A stretch of DNA of 32,049 nucleotides from Crocinitomix sp. Its GTDB lineage: Bacteria > Bacteroidota > Bacteroidia > Flavobacteriales_D > Crocinitomicaceae. Position numbers and translations under genes: made by a program. Location of the stretch: contig WTCE01000037.1 of assembly GCA_013138735.1 (NCBI GenBank), positions 1 through 32,049 of the forward strand, written 5' to 3'. The notes below the pieces were generated by a model, which did no database searches, was not told where the DNA came from, and worked only from the letters and a program-made list of their open reading frames with translations. This document shows positions 16,600-25,878 of the stretch, one piece after another (within the stretch, counting starts at the first letter, position 1; every line of letters begins with the position of its first letter).

Positions 16600-17304
16600 A
16601 TGATTAACCCAGGAGTAAGATATTTGTCTTTGAAAAATTTGCCGGCAGACGATCGGCCACGTGAAAAATTAATCGACCATGGTCGTGCGTCATTATCAAA
16701 TGCCGAAATTATCGGAATATTAATAGGTTCAGGTACAAAAGAAAAGTCTGCAGTTCAATTAAGTCGTGATATACTCGCAACTGTTGATAATAATCTTGAT
16801 CGCCTAGCACGCTTGTCTGTCCATGATTTAATGAAGTTTAAGGGAATTGGTAGTGCGAAGGCTGTTTCTATTGCTGCTGCATTAGAATTAGGCAGAAGAA
16901 AAAGTAATTGTGCTGGTAAAGAAAGTCAACGAATTACATGCTCACGCGATATCTATAATCATATGAAAGATCGATTTGAGGATCTTAGTCATGAAGAGTT
17001 TTATATACTTTTACTCAATCGTTCCAATAATGTTCAGGCCATTGAGCGGGTTTCGGTAGGCGGGATTAGTGGCACTGCTGTAGACGGAAAGGTCATTTTT
17101 AAGAAAGCCTTGGAACAATCAGCATCCGGAATTGCACTTTGTCATAATCACCCATCTGGTAATTTGCGGCCAAGTAGGGCAGATATTGATTTAACGAAAA
17201 AGCTAGTAGGCTTTGGACGAATGATTGATATGCCTGTGATTGATCATCTTATCATTACTGATAAGAATTATTTCAGTTTTCAAGATGAATCAATTTTGAG
17301 ATAA
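16600..17304 (+). CDS. radC: RadC family protein (JAMM/UPF0758)
   Basis: A 234-residue protein from the ATG at 16600; a TTG two codons earlier is less likely. It has an N-terminal helix-hairpin-helix region (LMKFKGIGSAKAVSIAAALELGRR) and a C-terminal JAB1/MPN metalloprotease-like domain with the JAMM motif HNHPSGNLRPSRADID. Despite the name, a role in DNA repair is not established; members are often linked with mobile DNA or natural transformation. It stands alone between a terminator and the wecB operon promoter. Confidence 0.95.
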   Translation: MINPGVRYLSLKNLPADDRPREKLIDHGRASLSNAEIIGILIGSGTKEKSAVQLSRDILATVDNNLDRLARLSVHDLMKFKGIGSAKAVSIAAALELGRRKSNCAGKESQRITCSRDIYNHMKDRFEDLSHEEFYILLLNRSNNVQAIERVSVGGISGTAVDGKVIFKKALEQSASGIALCHNHPSGNLRPSRADIDLTKKLVGFGRMIDMPVIDHLIITDKNYFSFQDESILR

Positions 17305-17384
17305 CCTTGTCTAAGAATAACGGCTATTACATGTATGGCGATTTATTTTGTTGCATGATGGCGTGAAGGAAATGTACGAAATAC

Positions 17385-17392
17385 TATATTTG
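17385..17392 (+). promoter_or_regulatory. Promoter -7 element for the wecB operon
   Basis: TATATTTG is a full match to the Bacteroidota -7 consensus and ends 17 nt before the wecB ATG. The -33 TTTG is not at the normal distance (the nearest, 17347-17350, is 34 nt upstream), so the call rests on the -7 motif and position. Confidence 0.45.
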
Positions 17393-17409
17393 CTTTAAAT
17401 ACCACTTCA

Positions 17410-18549
17410 ATGAAAATTATTTCCATTTTAGGTGCACGTCCTCAGATTATAAAGGCTGCTGCTTTAAGCAGGGCAATTAGAAATCAATATTCGGATGAAA
17501 TTTCTGAAATTATTGTTCATACAGGGCAGCATTATGATGCCAATATGTCTGAGGTCTTTTTTAAAGAATTAAATATCCCAAGTGCCCACTATAACTTAAA
17601 CGTTGGATCTGGAAATCATGGTGAGCAAACAGCCAAGATGCTTGAGGGCATTGAAGCTATAATTTTAAAAGAAAAACCAGAAGCTGTAATTGTTTATGGT
17701 GATACAAATTCAACAGTTGCAGGTGGTTTAGCAGCTTCTAAATTACATATTCCTGTTGTGCACATTGAAGCTGGGCTGCGCTCGTTTAATAAAAAAATGC
17801 CCGAAGAGATTAATAGAATTACTTGTGATCATTTGTCTACATTATTATTTTCACCGACAAAACAGGGTGTTAAAAATTTAAAAAGAGAAGGTTTTGCAAT
17901 TGATAGTGTACCTCCCTATACAATTGATAATCCTAAAGTTTATCATAGCGGAGATGTGATGTACGATAATTCAATTCACTTTTCAGCTATATCAGATCGC
18001 GATTCTACTTTATTAAATCAATTAGAGTTGGATTCAGAATTTATTTTGGCAACAATTCATAGAAATAATAATACAGATAATCCAGATCGTTTAAATTCAA
18101 TTTTTGAAGCGCTGTTGGATATTTCAGAGGTCCATGATATTCAGGTGGTTCTGCCACTGCATCCAAGGACAAAAAAAATGATGGAGCTATATTTGGATGA
18201 TCAACTTGCCAAGAGAATTGCAGACAGTGATTTATTCCTTGTAATACCTCCAGTTTCATTTCTAGATATAATTGCGCTTGAAAAGAAAGCGAATTTCATT
18301 ATTACAGATAGTGGCGGATTGCAAAAAGAAGCTTTCTTTTTTAAAAAGCCGTGCATTATTTTAAGGTCTGAAACCGAATGGGTAGAAATTGTTGAAAATG
18401 GAAATGCGTTGATCTGTGATGCTGACAAAAATAAAATATTGGCCGCATACGATTCATTATCAAAAAAAGAATTGACGTATCCAGATTTATTTGGAGATGG
18501 CAAAGCAGCCGAGTTTATCTGCGAACAAATTGTTAAACACTTAAGTTGA
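17410..18549 (+). CDS. wecB: UDP-N-acetylglucosamine 2-epimerase (non-hydrolysing)
   Basis: A 379-residue cytoplasmic enzyme of the WecB/MnaA family, which interconverts UDP-GlcNAc and UDP-ManNAc for surface polysaccharide synthesis. Visible blocks are GARPQIIKAAAL at the N-terminus, HTGQHYD, VYGDTNSTVAGGLAA, HIEAGLRS, MPEEINRI, HRNNNTDNP and TDSGGLQKEA with the UDP-binding glycines. It is the first gene of a six-gene run; its TGA overlaps the start of the deacetylase gene (TTGA). Related enzymes such as WbpI epimerise substituted sugars, so the exact sugar is not certain. Confidence 0.93.
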   Translation: MKIISILGARPQIIKAAALSRAIRNQYSDEISEIIVHTGQHYDANMSEVFFKELNIPSAHYNLNVGSGNHGEQTAKMLEGIEAIILKEKPEAVIVYGDTNSTVAGGLAASKLHIPVVHIEAGLRSFNKKMPEEINRITCDHLSTLLFSPTKQGVKNLKREGFAIDSVPPYTIDNPKVYHSGDVMYDNSIHFSAISDRDSTLLNQLELDSEFILATIHRNNNTDNPDRLNSIFEALLDISEVHDIQVVLPLHPRTKKMMELYLDDQLAKRIADSDLFLVIPPVSFLDIIALEKKANFIITDSGGLQKEAFFFKKPCIILRSETEWVEIVENGNALICDADKNKILAAYDSLSKKELTYPDLFGDGKAAEFICEQIVKHLS

Positions 18550-19799
18550 TATACATATTCTCTGAACATATTACCCCACGACTAATTTATGTGCTCGATT
18601 TCTGTTTTACAGAAAAAGGACAAACCTATCAGTTGATTTCGACCAAAGAAGAATGGAATAAATTATCCGTAAAATCACTGAATTATTCCAGCCAAGAAAT
18701 AGAAAGCTTATTTCAAATAAAACCGCAAGGAATTTTATTTGAAAGTGAAATTTATCAATCAAAGTCAATCGCCTTAAATGATGGGGATATTGAGATTGAT
18801 GGCGTAAATGATGGTTTAGGCTTTATGTTCTATATGCTTTCAAGATATAAATCCTATTTTTCGCAAAATCTTGATAGCCATGGTAGATTAAATGCAGAAC
18901 AGAATACTTTAGTACAATTAGGTCTTAATAAAGTGGCTGTTTTAGACCGGCTGGTGAAGACTCTTTGGGAAAAGTTAAATTTAGATTATACAAAGGTTCA
19001 AGAAGGATTTAAATTCATTCCAACTTTTGATATTGATATTGCCTGGGCTTATAAAAACCGCAAATTTATGCGATCAGTTGGTGCCATATTTAAAGGTAAG
19101 AAACCAATTGAGCGTTTAAAGGTTTTTGCTGGAATGGCTAAAGATCCGTATGACACTTATGCTGAAATCAGAGATATTGCGTCGAAAACAGAACATATAA
19201 TCTGTTTTACCCTTTTAGGCGACTGGGGAAAATATGATAAAAATATTCATTGGGAAAACTACTCCTATGGTTCTTTGATTAGAGGTTTGAATTTAGAAGG
19301 CGGTTTAGGTATTCATCCGTCTTACGCTTCCTATTTAAATGCAGATAAAGTAGCACTTGAAATCAAGCGTCTTGAGAAGATTACAGGGCATGAAATACAT
19401 AAAAGTAGACAGCATTTTTTACGGCTTAAAATTCCTGAATCCTATGATACTTTATTAAGTTCTGGAATTAAAAGTGACTATACTATGGGTTTTGCGGATG
19501 ACTTTGGCTTTAGAGCAGGAACTTCATTTCCGTTCCACTATTTTGATTTAATCCAAAATAAATCAACAGAATTAATGATTCATCCGTTCGCTTATATGGA
19601 TAGTGCAATGAAAGATTATTTGCATTTGAATCCTGAACAAGCCAAAGCAGTAATTGATGAACTAATTAGCGAAGTTAAAGCAGTAGGTGGTCAGTTTATT
19701 ACGATCTGGCACAATAGTTCTATCCATGATTCTGGTGAATGGAAAGGATGGAAAACCGTGCTTGATTTTACCGTTCAAAAAGGATTGGAAAAGGAATGA
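18546..19799 (+). CDS. Polysaccharide deacetylase family protein with DUF7033-like N-terminus
   Basis: A 417-residue protein. The catalytic NodB-like domain starts around residue 155 with FIPTFDIDIAW (metal-binding TFDxD). HPSYAS, SRQHFLRL and the DYTMGFADDFGFRAG segment are typical of this Bacteroidota group, and IWHNSS is near the end. The first 120 residues match the accessory region seen in the same group (YKSYFSQNLDSHGRLNAEQNTL). The only sensible start is TTG at 18546, overlapping the wecB stop; no ATG occurs before residue about 100. It likely removes N-acetyl groups from an envelope glycan (inference). Confidence 0.85.
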   Translation: MIYIFSEHITPRLIYVLDFCFTEKGQTYQLISTKEEWNKLSVKSLNYSSQEIESLFQIKPQGILFESEIYQSKSIALNDGDIEIDGVNDGLGFMFYMLSRYKSYFSQNLDSHGRLNAEQNTLVQLGLNKVAVLDRLVKTLWEKLNLDYTKVQEGFKFIPTFDIDIAWAYKNRKFMRSVGAIFKGKKPIERLKVFAGMAKDPYDTYAEIRDIASKTEHIICFTLLGDWGKYDKNIHWENYSYGSLIRGLNLEGGLGIHPSYASYLNADKVALEIKRLEKITGHEIHKSRQHFLRLKIPESYDTLLSSGIKSDYTMGFADDFGFRAGTSFPFHYFDLIQNKSTELMIHPFAYMDSAMKDYLHLNPEQAKAVIDELISEVKAVGGQFITIWHNSSIHDSGEWKGWKTVLDFTVQKGLEKE

Positions 19800-20917
19800 G
19801 AAGTTTAAGCATTCTTAGTCTTTTAATAGCATCATTTGCCTTGATGCAATGCGTTCAACATACTGAAGCAACAATAAGCGAAGTTACAAATCAAATTGAA
19901 CAGGAATCGGTTGAGGTAAAATATGCCGAGGGATTTGATATTGTGTACCAAGAAGGTTTTATTAAGGTAATTACGCAATCTTTTGGTGAAAATGCACCTT
20001 TTAGAGATAGTGTCTATATCATGAGTAATTCTGAAAAGGTTTTTGAAACAAAAAGTAAAATCGTCAATCAGGTAACTGTTCGTTTAGCGTGCCAATCTTC
20101 AACGCATTTGTCCTTTTTAGATGAACTAGATCGCTTAGATCAAGTTGTTGCGTTATGTGGCATAAAATATGTCAATAATGCAAAAATTAGTAAAACGTTA
20201 AGCAAAAACGAAGTCATTGAATTATGTATGACAGATCAGGTGCAAATGGAGAACCTCTATCAAAGCAATCCTGATCTATTTTTGATTTACCCTTTTGGTA
20301 GTGCAGAAAGTAATGAATTTTATGATACAGGAATTCAAACATTGTTGATTGCAGAATATTTAGAAGAATCGCAGTTGGCTCGATTAGAATGGATAAAATT
20401 ATTTGGTGTTTTAACCGGCAGAGCCAATGAAGCCAATGCTTATTTTAAAGAAGTGGAGGAAGCTTATTTGAAACTAAAAAATGAAACCCAACCTCTGGAG
20501 AAGACATTTATTATGAATTTGCCTTTTCAAGATCAGTGGTTTACGCCCTCATCAAAATCTGTTGGAGTTGAATTGATAGAGGATGCTGGAATTCAATATT
20601 ACTATCGGAATGAAAAAGGGACCGAGAATATTGTACATTCTAATGAACAGGTATGGAATGACGGAATTCAAGCAGATTATTGGGTAATTATTGCACGACG
20701 ACCAATTGACTTTAAACTAGCCGATTTAATTGCGGAACAGTCTGTCTATAAAGAGTTTTTGTCTGTACAAAATCACCAAGTTATTTTCTGTAATACCAGC
20801 GTAGTGGATTACTTCTCGAAAGGTGTTATAGAGCCACACATAATACTGAAAGATTTGTGTTATGCAACAGGTCAAATTGAATCACATGAGCCACAATATT
20901 TTTTCCTTTTGGAATAG
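19796..20917 (+). CDS. ABC transporter substrate-binding lipoprotein (BtuF/FepB-like)
   Basis: A 373-residue protein with a lipoprotein-like signal peptide (MRSLSILSLLIASFALMQC; the LMQC lipobox is atypical). It then has a class III periplasmic-binding fold: STHLSFLDELDRLDQVVALCGIKYV is the first lobe helix/strand, NPDLFLIYPFGS and TLLIAEYLEESQLARLEWIKLFGVLTGR the linker region, and TFIMNLPFQDQWFTPSSKSVGVELIEDAG the second lobe. It should deliver a siderophore, haem or cobalamin to the permease encoded next. ATGA overlaps the deacetylase stop. Confidence 0.88.
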   Translation: MRSLSILSLLIASFALMQCVQHTEATISEVTNQIEQESVEVKYAEGFDIVYQEGFIKVITQSFGENAPFRDSVYIMSNSEKVFETKSKIVNQVTVRLACQSSTHLSFLDELDRLDQVVALCGIKYVNNAKISKTLSKNEVIELCMTDQVQMENLYQSNPDLFLIYPFGSAESNEFYDTGIQTLLIAEYLEESQLARLEWIKLFGVLTGRANEANAYFKEVEEAYLKLKNETQPLEKTFIMNLPFQDQWFTPSSKSVGVELIEDAGIQYYYRNEKGTENIVHSNEQVWNDGIQADYWVIIARRPIDFKLADLIAEQSVYKEFLSVQNHQVIFCNTSVVDYFSKGVIEPHIILKDLCYATGQIESHEPQYFFLLE

Positions 20918-20939
20918 GGAAGAACTAATGTTACATTTG
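20908..20939 (+). promoter_or_regulatory. Internal promoter before the FecCD permease gene
   Basis: TTTG (20908-20911), a 20-nt spacer and TACATTTG (20932-20939) fit the Bacteroidota consensus exactly. The -33 element overlaps the end of the binding-protein gene; transcription would start near 20946, about 11 nt before the permease ATG at 20957. It may uncouple permease-ATPase expression from the upstream genes. Confidence 0.65.
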
Positions 20940-20956
20940 TCCAGCATTTATTTGTA

Positions 20957-21967
20957 ATGAATTTAAGGTCAGACATAGCATTAATTGGTGTAATAATTCT
21001 TGGAATTTTTATTCTTTTTTGGATGAATCTTCTCTTAGGAGATGTGCCTATGAAATCAGCAGATGTATTCAATCTTTTGGCTGGAGGTACAGCAGATAAT
21101 CCTGCTTGGTCTTATATTGTTGAAAGCAGATTGAATCGTTCAATTGTTGCTATTTTGGCTGGTGGGGCTTTGGCCATATCAGGTTTGATATTACAAGTGT
21201 TTTTTAGAAATCCTTTAGCTGGACCAGGCGTTTTAGGGATAACTTCTGGCGCTTCTTTAGGTGTGGCTGTTGTCGTTTTAGGTGGCGTAACCATGGGGTC
21301 ACTATTGGGAAATTTGGGTATCATCTTGGCCGGAATCATTGGAGCTGTTGCCGTCTTATTTTTGCTCTTATTTATCGCAAGATTTATACGGAACTCTGTT
21401 ACGTTGTTAGTTGCGGGTCTCATGTTCGGTTATTTCACGGCGGCATTAATTAACATACTTTTTCTTTGGGCAAATGAAACGGCTACACGTAAATATGTAG
21501 TTTGGGGCTTAGGAAGTTTTGAAGGTTTAAATCAAAGCGAGTTACTCATTTTTACAACATTAATTATTGTTCTGAGTTTATTGTGCTTTATGCTTGTAAA
21601 ACCACTCAACGCCTTAGTTGCCGGAACCGATTACGCAGCTTCTATAGGAATTAATGTTAAATCAACCCGCCTGCTCATTATACTATTTACTGGTGTACTC
21701 GCCGCGATAGTCACTGTTTATTGCGGCCCAGTAGGATTTATAGGAATCGCCGTTCCACAACTTGTGCGGGTTTTAGTAAAGTCAAAAAATCATGCAGTCA
21801 TTTTACCAGTTGTTTTTATAGCAGGCAGTTTATTGGCGCTTGGCGCAGATTTTATCGTAAGAATGAGCAGTAATAGTTTGCCGTTGAATACGGTTACGGC
21901 AATAGTTGGCGCACCAATCATAATATGGGTAATTGTTAAAATGAATCAACGGAATGTTAGCTTTTAA
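20957..21967 (+). CDS. Iron-siderophore/cobalamin ABC transporter permease (FecCD family)
   Basis: A 336-residue polytopic inner-membrane protein with about ten helices. Family signatures are SRLNRSIVAILAGGALAISGLILQVFFRNPLAGPGVLGITSGA near the N-terminus, VWGLGSFEG in the middle, and the coupling-helix region (STRLLIILFTGVLAAIVTVYCGPVGFIGIAVPQLVR). It forms the channel for the substrate brought by the upstream lipoprotein. The ATPase gene overlaps its end by 14 bp. Confidence 0.94.
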   Translation: MNLRSDIALIGVIILGIFILFWMNLLLGDVPMKSADVFNLLAGGTADNPAWSYIVESRLNRSIVAILAGGALAISGLILQVFFRNPLAGPGVLGITSGASLGVAVVVLGGVTMGSLLGNLGIILAGIIGAVAVLFLLLFIARFIRNSVTLLVAGLMFGYFTAALINILFLWANETATRKYVVWGLGSFEGLNQSELLIFTTLIIVLSLLCFMLVKPLNALVAGTDYAASIGINVKSTRLLIILFTGVLAAIVTVYCGPVGFIGIAVPQLVRVLVKSKNHAVILPVVFIAGSLLALGADFIVRMSSNSLPLNTVTAIVGAPIIIWVIVKMNQRNVSF

Positions 21968-22682
21968 GCAACTTGAAATAAGAGCTGGTGCACGACATTT
22001 ATTTGCCGCAAGCAGTATTCATCTTCGCAATGGTATTGTTGCCTTGGTGGGAAGAAATGGAACAGGTAAATCAACCTTGCTTAAAACAATCATGGGATTG
22101 CACCGCGATTTTTCAGGAGAAATTTTAGTAGATGGTAAATCACTTGACAGTTACAAACCAGCTGATTTGGCGAAAGAAATAGCTATTGTCTATTCAAAAT
22201 CTAACATTTTTGGAAGTCATTCTGGACGTGATGTGCTGATGTTAGGAAGATTACCCTATCAAAATGCCTTCGCAAAAGAAACAGCAGTAGATCGGGAGCA
22301 AGTCAATCGAATTATTGAACTCTTGCAATTAGAAAAATTTATTGATCAAGAATTCTCCGTTTTAAGTGATGGTGAAAAACAATTGATTATGATTGGAAGG
22401 GCAGTGGTGCAAGACACAAAGATTATATTGTTAGATGAACCTGCAGCATTTTTAGATTTGGTAAATCGGCATCAATTGATGCGGGTTTTACAAGAGATTG
22501 CGAAATCAACTGAAAAGCTCATTTTATTTTCGACACATCAAATGGATGTATTGCCCAAAGTGTGTCAATCGGTATTATTGATTGATCAAAATGAATTGCG
22601 TTTAATTGAAGATCCAACAACATTTATTACTACTATTTATAAAAGTTTTGGAATGGATAATTTAGAGACAGATGAAGTTTAG
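21954..22682 (+). CDS. ABC transporter ATP-binding protein (FepC/BtuD-like)
   Basis: A 242-residue ATPase. Walker A is GRNGTGKST, the Q-loop region is IVYSKSNIFGSHSG (the usual Gln is not obvious), the signature is LSDGEKQLIMIGRA (LSGGE variant with Asp), Walker B is IILLDEPAAFLD, and the H-loop is FSTHQMD. It energises the FecCD permease. Overlaps: 14 bp with the permease gene and 11 bp with the GSCFA gene. No TonB receptor gene is nearby. Confidence 0.93.
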   Translation: MLAFKQLEIRAGARHLFAASSIHLRNGIVALVGRNGTGKSTLLKTIMGLHRDFSGEILVDGKSLDSYKPADLAKEIAIVYSKSNIFGSHSGRDVLMLGRLPYQNAFAKETAVDREQVNRIIELLQLEKFIDQEFSVLSDGEKQLIMIGRAVVQDTKIILLDEPAAFLDLVNRHQLMRVLQEIAKSTEKLILFSTHQMDVLPKVCQSVLLIDQNELRLIEDPTTFITTIYKSFGMDNLETDEV

Positions 22683-23610
22683 AACGGCAGTTAAAATTGA
22701 TGCAAATAAAGGGTTTATCAACCATCAGCATAAAATGATGAGTATTGGTTCATGCTTTGCAAGTAATATAGGTGCCTATCTGAATGTGCGTCAGTTTAAC
22801 ATTGAACAAGTGCAATTTGGCATTCAATTTAATCCTGTATCGATTGAAAGAAATATACGTGATGCAATTTCAGGAACAGTAGACGAAAAACTAGTTGTGG
22901 CGCGTGATGAACATTTTTATCATTATAATTATTCGGCCAATCATTTTGCGAAGACACAAGCTATCCTCACTAATTTATTGCGCAATGTTCAAATTGATTT
23001 CACACAAGGATTGGAATCGTGCGATCGTTTGTTTTTGACCTTTGGAACTGCTTGGGTTTATCGGCTTGTTGAACAAAATGAAATTGTATCGAATTGCCAT
23101 AAGATTCCACAAAATCAATTCAAAAAAGAATTGCTCGATCTAGAAGAATTGAAGCATTTATATGTGCGATTATTTGAAGATTTGAATAGTAAAAAACCTG
23201 AATTACAAATTGTTTTGACCGTTAGTCCCGTGCGCCATGTAAAAAACGGATTACATGAAAATAATTTGAGTAAATCCATTTTACTTTTATTGAGTGATTT
23301 TTTAGTGCAGAAATTTGATTTCGTTCATTATTTCCCAGCGTATGAAATCGTTATGGATGATTTGCGCGATTATCGTTTTTTTAATTCTGATTTAATTCAC
23401 CCCAATACGCAAGCCGTGGATTATATTTTTGAGCGTTTTCAAGAGACTTATTTCAATAAAGTAACAGCTGAAATTTCAGTGCTTGCGAAAAAGTTGATTC
23501 AATTAAAGTCTCACCGCCCATCAGCACCAAGTCAAGCGCAAACTAAACAAGCTCGGCAGCAACAAGAGGCTTTAGAAACTGAAATTTTGGAGTTAAAAAG
23601 CAAAGCTTAA
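22672..23610 (+). CDS. GSCFA domain-containing protein
   Basis: A 312-residue protein named for its IGSCFASNIG motif (about residues 24-33), which resembles the GDS motif of SGNH/GDSL hydrolases. Supporting blocks are LTFGTAWVY, SPVRHVKNG and a late DLIHPNTQAVDYIF with the Asp/His pair expected for the acid-base residues. It is probably an esterase or acetyltransferase acting on a surface glycan, which would suit the epimerase and deacetylase genes upstream (inference). The Gln-rich tail (PSAPSQAQTKQARQQQEALE) looks disordered or coiled. Its 3' end overlaps the convergent dinB gene by 18 bp. Confidence 0.9.
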   Translation: MKFRTAVKIDANKGFINHQHKMMSIGSCFASNIGAYLNVRQFNIEQVQFGIQFNPVSIERNIRDAISGTVDEKLVVARDEHFYHYNYSANHFAKTQAILTNLLRNVQIDFTQGLESCDRLFLTFGTAWVYRLVEQNEIVSNCHKIPQNQFKKELLDLEELKHLYVRLFEDLNSKKPELQIVLTVSPVRHVKNGLHENNLSKSILLLLSDFLVQKFDFVHYFPAYEIVMDDLRDYRFFNSDLIHPNTQAVDYIFERFQETYFNKVTAEISVLAKKLIQLKSHRPSAPSQAQTKQARQQQEALETEILELKSKA

Positions 23611-24681
23611 TTGTGGATTTTCTTTAACGATTACTTCTTTCTTTAAATGTTCTAAGTTTGAAAGAGATATTCCTAATAATCGTACTGGTAATGGCAATTC
23701 ATCCTGCTCAATTAATTCAAGAACAACTGGCCAAATTTCTGTTTTACTATCCACATATTCTGTAATAGTTCTACTACGCGTTTGAATAGTAAAGTCGTTG
23801 TATTTAATCTTTACAGTTATTGTTTTCCCCTTTGATTTGGATGCTATCATCCGTTTTTCTGTCTCCGTTGCAATTATATCTAAGGATGCGAGAATATCTG
23901 AAATTTCGTATTTGTTTTCGCTAAAAGTGCGCTCTGTTCCAACAGACTTACGAATACGATTGGGTTTAACCTCACTGTATTGAATTCCCCTAACAATATC
24001 ATAAAAATGATTTCCAGACTTACCAAAATGCTGTGTAAGAAACTCGCGTGTATGCTGTTTAAGTTGATGGCCATTGTAAATCCCCCAACTGTTCATTTTC
24101 TTTGCGGTGACTTTTCCAACACCAAAAAATTTGTTGATAGATAAGGTTTCTAAAAATGGAATTACTTCGGCAGGTTTAATCGTTTTTTGGCCATTGGGTT
24201 TGTTAATATCACTTCCAATTTTAGCCATAAATTTATTGATCGAAATCCCTGCTGAAGCCCTTAGTCCAGTTTCTTCAAAAATGCGTTGGCGTATTTCTGT
24301 GGCGATTTCTGTGGCTGAATGATGTCCATGGATATTTTCTGTAACATCCAAAAAGGCCTCATCCAATGAAAGCGGTTCAACCAAATCTGTATAAAATGAA
24401 AATATTTCTCGAATTTGACGGGATACTTCTTTATAACGATCAAAATGGTGAGGCACAAAAATTAATGCCGGGCATTTACGTTTTGCCAAGGCACTTGACA
24501 TTGCTGATCGTACGCCGAATTTTCTGGCTTCATAACTTGCAGCAGCAACCACGCCACGTTTTTCACTTCCACCAACTGCAATGGGCTTTCCTCTTAACTC
24601 TGGATTGTCCAATTGCTCAACAGATGCGAAAAACGCATCCATATCAATGTGAATTATTTTACGTTGTGGAAGTTCGTTCAC
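23593..24681 (-). CDS. dinB: DNA polymerase IV (Y-family)
   Basis: From a GTG at 24681 this gives 362 residues: a typical DinB start (NELPQRKIIHIDMDAFFASVEQ), the catalytic SLDEAFLDVT, the thumb helix-hairpin-helix KFFGVGKVTAKKM, the little-finger domain, and a C-terminal beta-clamp motif QLSFAF. A longer frame opens with ATG at 24768 but would overlap the upstream gene by 47 bp and add an atypical N-terminus. It performs error-prone translesion synthesis. Its 3' end overlaps the GSCFA gene. Confidence 0.93.
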   Translation of the reverse strand: MNELPQRKIIHIDMDAFFASVEQLDNPELRGKPIAVGGSEKRGVVAAASYEARKFGVRSAMSSALAKRKCPALIFVPHHFDRYKEVSRQIREIFSFYTDLVEPLSLDEAFLDVTENIHGHHSATEIATEIRQRIFEETGLRASAGISINKFMAKIGSDINKPNGQKTIKPAEVIPFLETLSINKFFGVGKVTAKKMNSWGIYNGHQLKQHTREFLTQHFGKSGNHFYDIVRGIQYSEVKPNRIRKSVGTERTFSENKYEISDILASLDIIATETEKRMIASKSKGKTITVKIKYNDFTIQTRSRTITEYVDSKTEIWPVVLELIEQDELPLPVRLLGISLSNLEHLKKEVIVKENPQLSFAF

Positions 24682-24721
24682 GTTAATTGAAGGATTTAAC
24701 GCGAAGGTAAGGATAAAGTAT

Positions 24722-25171
24722 TTATTCTGTAAAAGTGATTTTTTTATTTGTCTTTGGAAGTTTGGCAATATAATAGGGTTGCGTGATTACGGCTGGTGCG
24801 ATATCAGCAGGACTATTCTTTATAACAGTCAAATTGATTTCTTTTTTAGTTGAGTTAATATCTGCTATTTTTATGCTGTAGCCTCCTGATCCGCGTGCCT
24901 TATCAAAACAGGCAACGACTATAAATTCATCAAAGTCAATCTCCGTCTCAGAGAAATTATCAGATTCATTATTCACCGCATTTATTTTAGCTAATAAATC
25001 TTGCCAATCCTGTTCTTTTTCAATTACGAAATTTTCTTCTGAAATATCCTCTTCACCAGCGCCATAAAGTGCTCCCTGATGTATTTCTGTCAATTCTAAT
25101 TCCATATCATCTGTTTTATTGCAAGCCATGACGATAAGCGCTAATAATCCGATTAAAACTTGTTTTATCAT
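24722..25171 (-). CDS. PrcB-like C-terminal domain lipoprotein
   Basis: A 149-residue protein with a lipoprotein signal peptide (MIKQVLIGLLALIVMAC, Cys at 17). The mature part resembles the PrcB C-terminal domain (Pfam PrcB_C): DWQDLLAKINA, DFDEFIVVACFDKARGSGGYSIKIADI with the characteristic GGYS turn, NSPADIAPAVITQPYYIAKLPK. In spirochaetes PrcB partners a protease; here no protease gene is adjacent and the role is open. Confidence 0.8.
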   Translation of the reverse strand: MIKQVLIGLLALIVMACNKTDDMELELTEIHQGALYGAGEEDISEENFVIEKEQDWQDLLAKINAVNNESDNFSETEIDFDEFIVVACFDKARGSGGYSIKIADINSTKKEINLTVIKNSPADIAPAVITQPYYIAKLPKTNKKITFTE

Positions 25172-25217
25172 ATTAATATTTTTCTATATGATGCAGTTGC
25201 ATAGCAAAAGGGTTGCA

Positions 25218-25868
25218 CTAATTTTTATGACTCAAATATTTTCCAATAATTATACCTGTAACTATAACAGAGTAAAAATTACCCGCTAAGCCAACTAGCA
25301 TAGTTGCCTTTTTTGCATGCATAGTCAAAGGAAGAATATCGCCATAGCCAATCGTCAATGTGGTTATAAAACTGAAATAAGACAAATTATTGTAGTGCTC
25401 GCTTGGTGAACCCAAATTAGAAAATGAATGCGGCGTGACTGATTCAATCAATGTAAAATAGAGTCCAGAAATTAAACAGAGCAAAATAAAACCAGTAAAT
25501 ACTGCTGAAATCATAGCCCGACTGACTTGTTCTGCTCGGTAAATTTGTATATAGGTTTCGTATGAAATTGCAATAAAACAAATGATGTAAATGCCACGTG
25601 GAACGGCTCTGAGCTGAAATGAATCTGAAAAAAAGCTTAACGCATAGAGTATCAAGAGCAATATTAAAAATACGATAAAGACATTTTTCAAAATCTTATT
25701 GTCGTTGAATAAAATAATGCCAGCAAATATGGTTTGTGCAAATAATAAAGGGTGGAATATTTCTGTAATCTCAACACTAATGAACAGTGGGCCGAAAAGA
25801 ACAACTAAAAGACTGAACAGTACGATTTCATGTTTTATTCCAGCAAGTCTAGCAAACGTTTCATTCAT
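25218..25868 (-). CDS. Potassium channel family protein (Ion_trans_2)
   Basis: A 216-residue inner-membrane protein. Five hydrophobic helices precede the pore loop TTLTIGYGDILP, which contains the K+ selectivity filter TIGYGD, and a last helix follows (TMLVGLAGNFYSVIVTGIIIGKYL). None of the early helices carries the regular Arg pattern of a voltage sensor, and there is no C-terminal RCK domain. It lies 10 bp downstream of the truA-like gene on the same strand, so the two may be cotranscribed. Confidence 0.88.
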   Translation of the reverse strand: MNETFARLAGIKHEIVLFSLLVVLFGPLFISVEITEIFHPLLFAQTIFAGIILFNDNKILKNVFIVFLILLLILYALSFFSDSFQLRAVPRGIYIICFIAISYETYIQIYRAEQVSRAMISAVFTGFILLCLISGLYFTLIESVTPHSFSNLGSPSEHYNNLSYFSFITTLTIGYGDILPLTMHAKKATMLVGLAGNFYSVIVTGIIIGKYLSHKN

Positions 25869-25878
25869 AATTCAATGG

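Noticed and set aside
24682-24768. N-terminal extension of DinB to an ATG at 24768
   Set aside because: It overlaps the upstream lipoprotein gene by 47 bp and adds 29 residues absent from normal DinB; the GTG at 24681 gives the typical start.
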